Assembly: GCF_029504395.1 (NCBI RefSeq) | Contig: NZ_JAQFIF010000021.1 | Coordinates: 1 to 48,823, forward strand | From: Arthrobacter sp. ES3-54 | Lineage (GTDB): Bacteria; Actinomycetota; Actinomycetes; Actinomycetales; Micrococcaceae | Reading direction: 5' to 3' | Length of the DNA stretch: 48,823 nucleotides | Part shown: piece after piece, positions 39,491-47,952 of the stretch | How positions within the stretch are numbered: the stretch's first letter is position 1 | Layout of the letters: each line of letters begins with the position of its first letter | Notes under the pieces: generated by a model | What the model was told of the DNA's origin: nothing | Databases searched by the model: none | The model's input: the letters and a program-made list of their open reading frames with translations, nothing else | Program-made: the position numbers and the translations under genes

Positions 39491-40542
39491 GCCGTGATCA
39501 CCACTTTGAGGGCCTTCGTCTCCGCGGCGCGGGCGAAAGTGTCGTACGCCTCCATGAACTCGTCAAAGATGAAGTGGTGGGTCGCGAAACTGTCTGCGGG
39601 GATTTTTTGTTGTGCGACGAGCTTGAGCAGCATGGGGGTGGTGTTGGTGTTCACCAGGCCCATGCTGATGTTGATATTCCGGATCCAGAGGTCTTCGACA
39701 TGCAGTTCCACGGCCTTGCCGTGGACGCCCACGTTGGCCACGTTGCCGCCGGGCCGCACGATCTCGGTACACATCGTGAACGTCGCCGGGATGCCCACGG
39801 CCTCGATCGCGACGTCCACACCCTGCCCGTCGGTCAGGACCATCACCTGTTCCCTCCAGTCGGGGGCGCTGGAGAGGACCACATCAGTGGCGCCGAATTC
39901 GCGGGATTTTTCGAGCCGGTTCGCGTCGAGGTCGACGGCGATGATCGTCGCGGCGCCGTAAAGTCCGGCGGTACAGATCGCGGCGAGTCCGACCGGGCCG
40001 GCGCCGATCACGGCCACCGTGTCGCCGGGCTTGACCCTGCCGTACTGCACACCGATCTCAAAGCCGGTGGGGAGGATGTCGGAGAGCATGACGGCCTGTT
40101 GGTCGCTGACTCCCTCAGGCAGGAGGTGCAGGGAGTTCTCGGCGTACGGGACGCGGACGAACTCGGCTTGGGTGCCGTCGATCAGGTGCCCGAAAACCCA
40201 GCCGATGCCGGACGTGCCTTCCTCGCCCAGGCAGTGCGAATACAGGCCTGTCTTGCAGTTGGCGCAGTGTCCGCAGGACTTGATGCAGGAAATGATCACG
40301 CGGTCGCCAACCTTGAGACTGGTGACGGACGCCCCGATCTCCGTGATGGTGCCGACCCCCTCGTGGCCTAGGATGCGGCCCTTGGCCACGGTGGGGACGT
40401 CGCCTTTGAGGATGTGCAGATCGGTGCCGCAGATGGTGGTGGTGTCCACCTTGACGATCACATCGCTTGGGCTCTGGATGGTGGGATCGGGGACGTCGGT
40501 CCACGATTTCTCCCCGGGGCCGCCGTAAACGAGGGCTTTCAT
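39487..40542 (-). CDS. Zinc-dependent alcohol dehydrogenase
   Basis: The 351-residue medium-chain dehydrogenase has the catalytic zinc C38 in TICGTDLH and H60-E61 in GHEGVGTI, the structural zinc cysteines in CGHCANCKTGLYSHC, and VIGAGPVGLAAICTAGLYG for NAD(P). Asp in VDLDANRLE suggests NAD. I chose the ATG at 40542, which overlaps the upstream stop (ATGA). Enzymes of this group oxidise alcohols or formaldehyde-like compounds; the substrate is not known here. Confidence 0.93.
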   Translation of the reverse strand: MKALVYGGPGEKSWTDVPDPTIQSPSDVIVKVDTTTICGTDLHILKGDVPTVAKGRILGHEGVGTITEIGASVTSLKVGDRVIISCIKSCGHCANCKTGLYSHCLGEEGTSGIGWVFGHLIDGTQAEFVRVPYAENSLHLLPEGVSDQQAVMLSDILPTGFEIGVQYGRVKPGDTVAVIGAGPVGLAAICTAGLYGAATIIAVDLDANRLEKSREFGATDVVLSSAPDWREQVMVLTDGQGVDVAIEAVGIPATFTMCTEIVRPGGNVANVGVHGKAVELHVEDLWIRNINISMGLVNTNTTPMLLKLVAQQKIPADSFATHHFIFDEFMEAYDTFARAAETKALKVVITA

Positions 40543-40886
40543 ACGTGTTCCTTGGTCTTGAGGATGACCAAAGGGTCCACAAGGCGGAGACGGCACGGTG
40601 TCTCCGTGCCGTCGATCCCCGAATACATCAGCGAGGCGCGGGCGCGCTCACGGAGTTCCTCGATCGCGGCGGCCGACACCCGGGCATGGGCGAGGTCGAG
40701 CACAAGCTCAAAGCTGGGAAGCTTGCTAGTGACGCGGCGGCAAACCACATACAGTGCCCGCACGTTGGCTGCGGTCACCACGCCATGCACCTCGATCCGA
40801 GCTGATTCGGCGTCGGCGTTCAGGCGGATAAGAACTTTGAGTTTGGGGTCCCCGGAATGATGGTGCATATGGTGGTGCATGGTCAT
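40539..40886 (-). CDS. His-rich small protein with a STAS-like pattern
   Basis: The 115-residue protein begins MTMHHHMHHHSGDPKLKVLI. The rest has an alternating beta-alpha pattern (RIEVHGVVTAANVRALYVV, FELVLDLAHARVSAAAIEEL) that resembles a STAS domain, the anti-sigma-factor-antagonist fold. A confident assignment is not possible. AGGAGG lies upstream of the first ATG. The N-terminal histidine cluster could bind metal, perhaps zinc for the enzyme encoded next. Confidence 0.65.
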   Translation of the reverse strand: MTMHHHMHHHSGDPKLKVLIRLNADAESARIEVHGVVTAANVRALYVVCRRVTSKLPSFELVLDLAHARVSAAAIEELRERARASLMYSGIDGTETPCRLRLVDPLVILKTKEHV

Positions 40887-41200
40887 GTGGCCGCGGCCTC
40901 CTGCCTTTTCCTGCTGAAGCCGGAAAGTGCCAACGCCATTTCCTTCCCCAATTCGCGGTGAGACCGTGCTGCATTACCTGAGGCGGTTCCCCCCTCAACT
41001 ACGACCCCCAACTGGCCGTGCAGGAACCTCACCACATTTAGCTTGGTGGGCGGGCATGGCAGGGGTAAGGGGCGAAAGTCCCGTGTGTGTGTTTGGGTCC
41101 TGCGGGTTGAGGCGCTCGATTTTGGGGTTCTCGACTTCAGGTTCTCGGGTTTAGGTGCTCGACTTTAGGTTCAAGGGCGGTGCACGCCTAGCCTGTTTCT
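40887..41200. other. Intergenic region between divergent operons, with tandem repeats
   Basis: It separates the His-rich protein gene (minus) and the amidohydrolase gene (plus). I see no gene. The right end contains four 14-15-base direct repeats (listed separately). The promoters for both directions must lie here but cannot be assigned with confidence. Confidence 0.5.
41115..41171 (+). repeat. Four tandem direct repeats of about 14 bp
   Basis: Units CTCGATTTTGGGGTT (41115-41129), CTCGACTTCAGGTT (41130-41143), CTCGGGTTTAGGTG (41144-41157) and CTCGACTTTAGGTT (41158-41171) follow head to tail. The last ends 29 bases before the amidohydrolase ATG. The position suits multiple binding sites of a regulator. 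Confidence 0.85.
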
Positions 41201-42778
41201 ATGTCTGCTCCGCTCGATCCCTGCCTCGCGCCGGACCTCGTACTGGCCGCGGTGCGGCAACCCGGGGACGAAATATGCTTCGACGTTCATCTTTGCGGCG
41301 GCGCCGTCTCTGCGATCATCCCGTCGCACCACGACTCGCCTGCGGTCCCCGCCGCAACGCGCGTGGTGGACCTGGTCGGCCGCTACATCATTCCGGGGCT
41401 GTGGGATGAGCATGTCCACATGACGCAGTGGGCGCTGGCCTCCAACCGGCTTGACCTCTCCGCCGCCGGCTCGGCGCGCGAGGCGGCCGCCGTCGTCGGG
41501 TCCCATCTCGCCGAGACCGTTGTCGCCGAGACCCTCGTCGCCGGCGCCGTGACTGGGGTCGGCGGCGGCGCTGGGGTCGGGGGCGGCACTGCGGCTCCGG
41601 GAGCCGTCCAGACGCTGGTGGGCGTCGGTTTCCGCGATGCCGTCTGGCCGGACCTGCCCAGCTTGGCGCTCCTCGATGGCGTGACGCGCGGCCGGCCGGC
41701 GGCGCTGATCAGCCACGACCTCCACTGTGTCTGGCTCAACTCAGCAGCGGCCCAACGGTACGGGGTGCGTGTGGACGCGGACGGGCTGCTCCGGGAAGAT
41801 CCGGCGTTCGCCCTGACCCGCCAGCTTGGCCAGCTTCCGGATACGGTGGTGGATCCGTGGGTGCGGCAGGCGGGACGGGCTGCTGCGGCGCGGGGCGTGG
41901 TCGGGATCGTGGACTTCGAGATGAACTGGAACCGCGACGCCTGGCTCCGGCGGATCTCCGGCGGCTTCGCTGCCCTGCGGGTTGAGGCGGGAGTCTACCC
42001 ACAGGACCTGGACCGGGCCGTGGCCGAGGGGCTGCGGACAGGTTTGGCGGTGGCCGGCAGCGGCGGGCTCCTGACCGTGGGCCCATTGAAGGTGCTGATC
42101 GACGGCTCGCTCAATACCCGCACCGCGTACTGCGTTGACCCGTATCCGAACGGCGGTCACGGCCTGCTGACGGTGAACGAGGCGGAGTTGCTTGCCCTGT
42201 TGGTCCGGGCGCAGCAGGCGGGCTTTGTGCCGGCGGTCCACGCGATTGGCGACGCCGCCAACCGGGTCGCGCTGGATGCGTTTGAGGCGGCGGGCATTGC
42301 CGGGCGGGTGGAACATGCCCAGTTTGTCCGGAGCGAGGATTTCACCCGCTTCGGCCGGTTGGGTGTGACCGCGAGCGTCCAGCCTGCGCATGCCCTCGAC
42401 GATCGGGACGCCGCCGAGGCGAACTGGCCAGGGCGTACAGACCGGTCCTTCCCGCTCCGTTCGTTGGTAGCCGCCGGTGCGACGCTGGCCCTTGGCTCGG
42501 ACGCCCCGGTGGCCCCGCTGGACCCGTGGACCGCCATGTCCGCCGCCACGGCGCGGGACCGGCAGGATGGCCGCGGGCCATGGCATGCCGAGCAGGCGCT
42601 CTCGCGCCAGGAGGCGCTCACGGCCTCGACCCGCGGTCGCGGCCGGCTCCGGGTGGGGGACCCAGCCGATATTGCCGTGCTCGACGGCGACCCGCTGACG
42701 GTTTCCGCCGCGGAATTTGCCGCGATGCCGGTGGCCGCCACGTTGGTGGCGGGACGGTTCACCCACGGCGGTCAGTAG
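41201..42778 (+). CDS. Amidohydrolase, YtcJ-like (amidohydrolase 3 family)
   Basis: The 525-residue protein has the metal-binding HVH (H71, H73) in IPGLWDEHVHM, later histidines in VPAVHAIGDAANRVAL and RVEHAQFVR, and the C-terminal LALGSDAPVAPLDPW with the catalytic aspartate. This is the YtcJ-like family of metal-dependent hydrolases. Substrate unknown. A Gly-rich insertion (about 120-135) is unusual. Confidence 0.9.
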   Translation: MSAPLDPCLAPDLVLAAVRQPGDEICFDVHLCGGAVSAIIPSHHDSPAVPAATRVVDLVGRYIIPGLWDEHVHMTQWALASNRLDLSAAGSAREAAAVVGSHLAETVVAETLVAGAVTGVGGGAGVGGGTAAPGAVQTLVGVGFRDAVWPDLPSLALLDGVTRGRPAALISHDLHCVWLNSAAAQRYGVRVDADGLLREDPAFALTRQLGQLPDTVVDPWVRQAGRAAAARGVVGIVDFEMNWNRDAWLRRISGGFAALRVEAGVYPQDLDRAVAEGLRTGLAVAGSGGLLTVGPLKVLIDGSLNTRTAYCVDPYPNGGHGLLTVNEAELLALLVRAQQAGFVPAVHAIGDAANRVALDAFEAAGIAGRVEHAQFVRSEDFTRFGRLGVTASVQPAHALDDRDAAEANWPGRTDRSFPLRSLVAAGATLALGSDAPVAPLDPWTAMSAATARDRQDGRGPWHAEQALSRQEALTASTRGRGRLRVGDPADIAVLDGDPLTVSAAEFAAMPVAATLVAGRFTHGGQ

Positions 42779-42814
42779 CTGACTGCTACAGACCTTTGAC
42801 TTGTTTGCCGATGG

Positions 42815-43324
42815 CTATTTGCCTTTGACCCTGGCCTGGACGAGGTTGGCGAACGGCAGCCGGCCGTAGTCGTCGCGGAACCGGGCGTGGTATGCGGCCT
42901 CCGCTTCAATGACTGCCTCCGCGGGCAGCTCCTTCCAGGCAACCAGGAGGGAGCCGGGATCGGCGAGCTGCCAGATGAGCCTGCCGTCCCAGTGGCCCGG
43001 CGGCTTGCCCTTGCCGAAATCGATGAATTCCTGGATTTGCCGGCGAAGGCCGCGGTTGCCCTTGCTGCCGGCGCCCGCTTTCCCGAGATACACGACGTCG
43101 GCGCCGTCAACCCACTCGGCGGTCAGTGCCGGCTCCGGGACGGAAGGGTCCTTCTTCTTGAAGACCCCTGCTGTGCTCCTGGGCAGAAACCGCGGCTCAT
43201 AGCCTGCAGGCTGCAGCACGGCGAAGATCCCGGTCCGCTGCGGGATCCGGTTGATGTCCAGCGCTGCGAGAGTCCTAAACCCCGTAAACCCGTCTTCCTT
43301 GAGTGACTGTCTGTTGATCGGCAT
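42815..43324 (-). CDS. GIY-YIG-like protein
   Basis: The 169-residue protein resembles GIY-YIG nuclease-type domains: GIFAVLQPAGY in place of GIY, VVYLGKAGAGSKGNRGLRRQ in place of YIG with the conserved arginine, and a C-terminal EAEAAYHARFRDDYGRLPFAN. The match is partial. It could act in DNA processing, or be a non-nuclease relative. Confidence 0.6.
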   Translation of the reverse strand: MPINRQSLKEDGFTGFRTLAALDINRIPQRTGIFAVLQPAGYEPRFLPRSTAGVFKKKDPSVPEPALTAEWVDGADVVYLGKAGAGSKGNRGLRRQIQEFIDFGKGKPPGHWDGRLIWQLADPGSLLVAWKELPAEAVIEAEAAYHARFRDDYGRLPFANLVQARVKGK

Positions 43325-43380
43325 GGGTTCCTTGGCTCGGGGGTGCTCGCCCTAGAAGCTTACGGCGCACGAAAGTAGGC

Positions 43381-45087
43381 TCAGCCGCGGGTGAAGGTGC
43401 CCAGTCCGGTCTGATCGTAGAAATCGAGCCTGACGCTCGACGCCGTTCCGCCGGCGCCGGGGGCGGCGCCGTCCGCGCCAGGGGCGAAGATTGCCCCCGC
43501 AAGGCCGTTGGCGTTCTCGCCGATGGATTCAAAGCTGAAGGTGTCGCCGTCGAAGTGTTTGAGCGGAAACTTGGTGGTCCTGCCGGCAGGACCCAGCTCA
43601 AGGGTCAGCACGCCGCTCTCGACGGCGACGTTGAGCTGGCCGTAGTAGGAGTTCGCATACTTGCCAACGTAGAAATCGTTGCCGCGCGCCGGTTGGACCC
43701 GCTGCGGCGCCTGGGAGTAGTCGACTTTTGGCTTCTCCGCCTCATCGATCTTCTGGAAGGCGCCCGCGGTGAATCCGAACCAGTCCACTGTCGGGGCGCC
43801 GTTCTGGGCCGTGTCCAGGAATGACGCGCAGATGGCTTCGGGGATGCCCTGCGGCCGGCCGTTGGTCAGGGCCACAATGCCCAACTGCTCGCCGGGGAGC
43901 AGCGAGACGGCGGTCGCGGCACCAAGGCTGAAGGCCCCCGAATGCCCGAGCATGAGCCGGGCGTGGTCGTCGTAGGAGACATTCCAGCCCAGGCCGTAGA
44001 AGCGGGTGCGGGCCGCCGGTGTCGCGGGAGGGCCCGATACCGCGTGCGGGACATGCGTGACACCTAGCGCGTCCGGAGCGACAACCTCCTTGCCCTCAAA
44101 GCTGCCGTCGGCGAGCTGCAGGCGGATCCACCGGGCCAGGTCATGCACGGAGGAGCTGGCCCCGCCGGCGGGCGCCTCGGCGTCGGCGTCCCGGCTGTAT
44201 TTGGCCACCCAGGACTTGTTACCGGCGGGCACGTGGATCAGCGCCCTGTTCGACGCCTTTTCGTAGTCCGCGTGGCGATAGCTCGTGGATGTCATGCCCA
44301 GGGGCTTGAACAAGACTTCCTCGGCGAGGTCTGCCCAAGGCAATTTCATGGCATCTGCAGCAGCCAGCGCACCTGCCGTGTAGCCGAAGTTGCTGTAGTT
44401 GTAGCTCGCCCGGAAGGAGTCCAGCGGCTGCTGATTGAGGTGGCTGAGGATGTAGGCCTGGTCGAATCCGAGATCCTCCAGCAGGTCGCCCGCCCCCGTG
44501 CTTAGGCCGCCTTGATGTGACAACAAGTCGGCGACCGTGGCGTTTCGCGTCACGTAGGGGTCCTTCAGTGCGAAGCCCGGGCTGTGGTTGATCACCGGGT
44601 CCGTCCAGGAGATGGCCTTTCGGCTCACGGCCACGGCCGCAACCGTGGAGGCCAGGGGTTTGGACACTGAGGCCACTTGAAAGACGGTGTCAGCGTCCAC
44701 CGTCTCGGGCTTGCCCGACTCCCGCAGGCCGAAGCCCTTGGCGTACACCATCTGGTCCCGGTAGACCACGGCCACAGCGACTCCGGGAACGCCGGTGCTC
44801 TCCATCGCGCCCTGGACTATTCCGTCCAGCTTGGCCAGAGCGCCGTTCACCTTCTGTTGGTCCAGAAGCGGTTTGACCTGCGGTTCCGGCGCCGGAAGCA
44901 GCGACGCCGACGGCGTACCGGAGGCGCCAGTGCCGCCGCTTCCGGTTCCAGCGGGGGCATTTTGGGCCGTGCAGGCGGCGAGCAATGGCATCCCGGCTAT
45001 GCCCGCGATGCCGACCGCCTTCAGCAGCGAGCGGCGGTCCGAGGGCAGCGAGCCGATCCTCATCGCGATAGATTCCCTATGGTTCAT
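43381..45087 (-). CDS. Serine hydrolase (beta-lactamase class C-like), Tat lipoprotein
   Basis: The 568-residue protein has a twin-arginine signal (DRRSLLKAVG), a lipobox LLAAC with C39, and a class C beta-lactamase/penicillin-binding-protein domain: SVSK with S140 and K143, and YSN at 230-232. The C-terminal part is a beta-rich domain of about 130 residues. I chose the ATG at 45087 (GGAGG upstream). Such proteins are usually esterases or D-peptidases outside the cell. Confidence 0.92.
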   Translation of the reverse strand: MNHRESIAMRIGSLPSDRRSLLKAVGIAGIAGMPLLAACTAQNAPAGTGSGGTGASGTPSASLLPAPEPQVKPLLDQQKVNGALAKLDGIVQGAMESTGVPGVAVAVVYRDQMVYAKGFGLRESGKPETVDADTVFQVASVSKPLASTVAAVAVSRKAISWTDPVINHSPGFALKDPYVTRNATVADLLSHQGGLSTGAGDLLEDLGFDQAYILSHLNQQPLDSFRASYNYSNFGYTAGALAAADAMKLPWADLAEEVLFKPLGMTSTSYRHADYEKASNRALIHVPAGNKSWVAKYSRDADAEAPAGGASSSVHDLARWIRLQLADGSFEGKEVVAPDALGVTHVPHAVSGPPATPAARTRFYGLGWNVSYDDHARLMLGHSGAFSLGAATAVSLLPGEQLGIVALTNGRPQGIPEAICASFLDTAQNGAPTVDWFGFTAGAFQKIDEAEKPKVDYSQAPQRVQPARGNDFYVGKYANSYYGQLNVAVESGVLTLELGPAGRTTKFPLKHFDGDTFSFESIGENANGLAGAIFAPGADGAAPGAGGTASSVRLDFYDQTGLGTFTRG

Positions 45088-45160
45088 GGACAACCCTCCG
45101 CCCGATACCGCCTGGGCGCCTAGCTGACGCCCTCTTTTATGATGGACCCGCGCCGGTGTT

Positions 45161-45571
45161 TTGAGACAGGGCCGGCCGGGTCTGCGGGCGCTGGTTCAGG
45201 CCGGAGACGGCGACAGTTTAATCAGTCTTGCTGGGCGCGTTAGGGCTGCGGACCTGAACAACGTTGGGGCGGTGATCGCGGATGTGATGCGAATATTCGC
45301 CACCTTCCGCCGGGCCGCGGACTGTGCCGGGATACTTGATCAGATTCGATAGCTGGAGGACGTGAAGTCCGCCCTGGCCGACCTGCAGGCCCGGATCGCC
45401 GCTGATGCACTGCAGCGCCGCAGGCTGGCCGCCCCCGGGGACTGTGGCGCTGAAGGCTTCGTTGCCGGCGGCGCAGGTGCGGCGGCAACGGATGCGGCGG
45501 CCACCCCCACCGGCCGCCTGTCCGCCCGCCCTGGCTCTCCGTTAAATGTCAGACCCCCGCAAGAGACTTGA
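45161..45571 (+). pseudogene. Decayed partial copy of the DUF222/HNH gene
   Basis: The translation of this stretch matches the N-terminal part of the intact neighbour at 45575: DQIR-stop-LEDVKSALADLQARIA here against DQIRVLEDVKSASAALQARIA there. An in-frame TAG (45350-45352) interrupts it, and the sequence after about 45430 diverges. It has no downstream HNH part. Direct duplication or recombination between family members is likely. Confidence 0.75.
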
Positions 45572-45574
45572 TTC

Positions 45575-47269
45575 ATGGACGGCAATCAGGGGCCCGAAGT
45601 GGTTCCGGCAGGAGGCGGCGAGACCGGCCTCCGTCGCGCCGGGCGCGGTGCGGCGTCCGGGCCGGTCACTGTGGCGGCGGCCGTCGAGGACCTGGTCCGC
45701 ATGGTGTCCGCGATCCGTCCGGCCACGGACAGCCCGGGGATGATCGACCAGATCCGGGTACTCGAGGACGTGAAGTCGGCATCGGCGGCCCTGCAGGCCC
45801 GGATCGCCGTCTCTTTTGATGCCTCCCAGCGCCGCGACCAGCGTGCGGCCGGGATGCCCGCGGAGCAGAGCGGCGCCGGGGTCGGCGCGCAGATCGCCCT
45901 GGCCCGGCACGAATCCCCCGCCAAGGGCAGCCGGCTCCTCGGCCTGGCCAAGGCCCTGGTGACCGAGATGCCGCACACCCTCGCCGCGCTCGAGTCCGGG
46001 CAGCTGAACGAATGGCGCGCCACCCTGCTGGTGCGCGAGACCGCGTGCCTGACCGCCGCGGACCGGGCCGCCGTCGACGCGGACCTCGCGCCCGACACCG
46101 GGGCACTGGCCGGGGCCGGTGACCGGCGGCTGGTGGCCACCGCCCGGGCCGCCGCCTACCGGCTGGACCCGCGCACCGTCACCGAACGCGCCGCGCACGC
46201 CGTGTCCGAGCGGCATGTCAGCCTCCGCCCGGCCCCGGACACCATGTGCTACCTCTCCGCCCTGCTCCCGATGACCGCCGGCGTCGGCATGTACACCGCG
46301 CTGGGCCGGCACGCCGACACCCTGCGGGCCGCCGGGGACCCCAGGGGCCGCGGCCAGGCCATGGCCGACACCCTCGTCGAACGCAGCACCGGCACCCCGG
46401 GCGGGATCACCGGGATCGAGATCCAGGTCGTCATGACCGACCGCACCCTGTTCCAGGCCGACTCCGAACCGGCCCGGATCCCCGGCTACGGCACCGTCCC
46501 CGCCGGCTGGGCCCGCGCCCTCATCCACGGCACCAAGGCTAAATACAGCGCCGTCGGCGTCGGTTCACCCGGACAAGGTGGCTCACAGGAATCCGCCCAG
46601 TCAACAGCCGGTCCGCCTGGACCTGGCGGCACAGCCGGCGGATCCCCGGGACCCGGCGGTCCCCCTGAACCCGGCGGTGCAGCCGGCGGATCCCCGGGAC
46701 CCGGCAGCCCCAGTAGACCCCGTGCCGCGTCCGGCGCCGATGAGAACGCCTTCACCGTGTGGCTCCGCCGGCTCTACACCCACCCGGGCACCGGCGAACT
46801 CGTCGCGATAGACTCCCGTGCCCGGATCTTCCCGCCCGGCCTGCGCCGCTTCATCCAGACCAGGGACGACACCTGCCGCACCCCCTACTGCGACGCGCCG
46901 ATCCGGCACCTGGACCACATCATCCCCTGGCACCATGGCGGGCCCACCACCCAGGCCAACGGCGCCGGCCTCTGCGAAGCCTGCAACCACACCAAAGAAA
47001 ACCCCGGCTGGAGAGCGCGCCCCGCACGCGCACAACACGCGGACTCTGGACCCGGACCAGCAGCCGGGCCCGGGCACAGCAGAAACAGGCACACCCTCGA
47101 ACTGACCACCCCCACCGGCCACACCTACCACTCCACCGCGCCGCCCCTCCCGGGGACGCCGCCTGGCCAATCACCCGCAGACCAGCCGGGCTCCCGGCAC
47201 CGGCGCCAACTCCGGTACCAAGCCAAAAAGCTAAAGCGCGGCAGGCTCAATGTGGTTGCTGCAGCCTAG
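45575..47269 (+). CDS. DUF222-domain HNH endonuclease (13E12-type)
   Basis: The 564-residue protein has an N-terminal DUF222 domain (about 25-300) and a C-terminal HNH nuclease motif with CRTPYCDAPIRHLDHIIPWH and LCEACNHTKENPGW. Between them is a Gly/Pro-rich linker with PGPGG repeats. Members are multicopy in actinobacteria (REP13E12 in mycobacteria) and may be linked to mobile DNA. The function is not established. No ribosome site is clear. A decayed copy lies just upstream. Confidence 0.88.
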   Translation: MDGNQGPEVVPAGGGETGLRRAGRGAASGPVTVAAAVEDLVRMVSAIRPATDSPGMIDQIRVLEDVKSASAALQARIAVSFDASQRRDQRAAGMPAEQSGAGVGAQIALARHESPAKGSRLLGLAKALVTEMPHTLAALESGQLNEWRATLLVRETACLTAADRAAVDADLAPDTGALAGAGDRRLVATARAAAYRLDPRTVTERAAHAVSERHVSLRPAPDTMCYLSALLPMTAGVGMYTALGRHADTLRAAGDPRGRGQAMADTLVERSTGTPGGITGIEIQVVMTDRTLFQADSEPARIPGYGTVPAGWARALIHGTKAKYSAVGVGSPGQGGSQESAQSTAGPPGPGGTAGGSPGPGGPPEPGGAAGGSPGPGSPSRPRAASGADENAFTVWLRRLYTHPGTGELVAIDSRARIFPPGLRRFIQTRDDTCRTPYCDAPIRHLDHIIPWHHGGPTTQANGAGLCEACNHTKENPGWRARPARAQHADSGPGPAAGPGHSRNRHTLELTTPTGHTYHSTAPPLPGTPPGQSPADQPGSRHRRQLRYQAKKLKRGRLNVVAAA

Positions 47270-47952
47270 GGACCGATCGAGGGCACCGCGTACGATTGCG
47301 CCAATTGGTTTGCAAGCGTCGTGACCTGGTGTCGGGCCGTCGCAGTGATCGTGCAAGAATCTTCGAGTAGTCCGTAACTCTTTGCGAGCACCCGCGTGAA
47401 GCCCTGGACACCACCCATTTCCCGAGAGCGTGCATCCTGAAGTACGTGGTCCAGCTTGACGTTGAGTCCGCGTATGAGGTCCTTGAGGCGACGGAGTCGC
47501 AGACTTTACGCCATTCGTCCTAGTCGGCAACCTTGTGAAAAACCACGGAAAGTGCCCTGGCCGTGCACCTTGCTGGAAGGGGGAGCTGCCCGCGACGGGG
47601 GCTCCCCCGGTCGGTTGGAAAACGACCGGTGCCAGCCACTGGCCGCGCTGACTAATCTGACCCGGTGACGGCGACAAAGAAAAACGCCCTGCCACCCGGA
47701 AGGCGGCCTGACGTTCGGGCCTGCAGGTACCTTCGCGATCTCGCTATGAGAAGGCTCGGACACTTCAATGTCCCGAACAACCCGACGTCATCAGATGGTT
47801 ACCTGCAGGCGCCTTAAGCCTACGCCCGCCTCATCGCCATCACCAGTGGCCGAGTTGACTCATAAAAAACCTCCGCTTAGCCGGATACGTTGCCTCATGG
47901 GAAAAGGTCCGGGAAGGCTGGCCGCGGACATCCTTGAGGGATGGGATTGACG
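47270..47952. other. Intergenic region leading to the transposase
   Basis: I see no supported gene in 683 bases. Hairpins: GGGGGAGC/GCTCCCCC (47579-47586 with 47601-47608) and CCGGTCG/CGACCGG (47607-47613 with 47623-47629). Short frames (for example 27 codons after 47440) resemble coding remnants but are not recognised. The stretch near 47860-47950 is likely the left end of the insertion sequence, but its terminal repeat cannot be identified because the other end is missing. Confidence 0.4.

Noticed and set aside
47440..47530. Short coding-like stretch with LKYVVQLDVESAYEV
   Set aside because: It looks like a protein fragment, but it is short, ends at a stop, has no start and matches no family I recognise.
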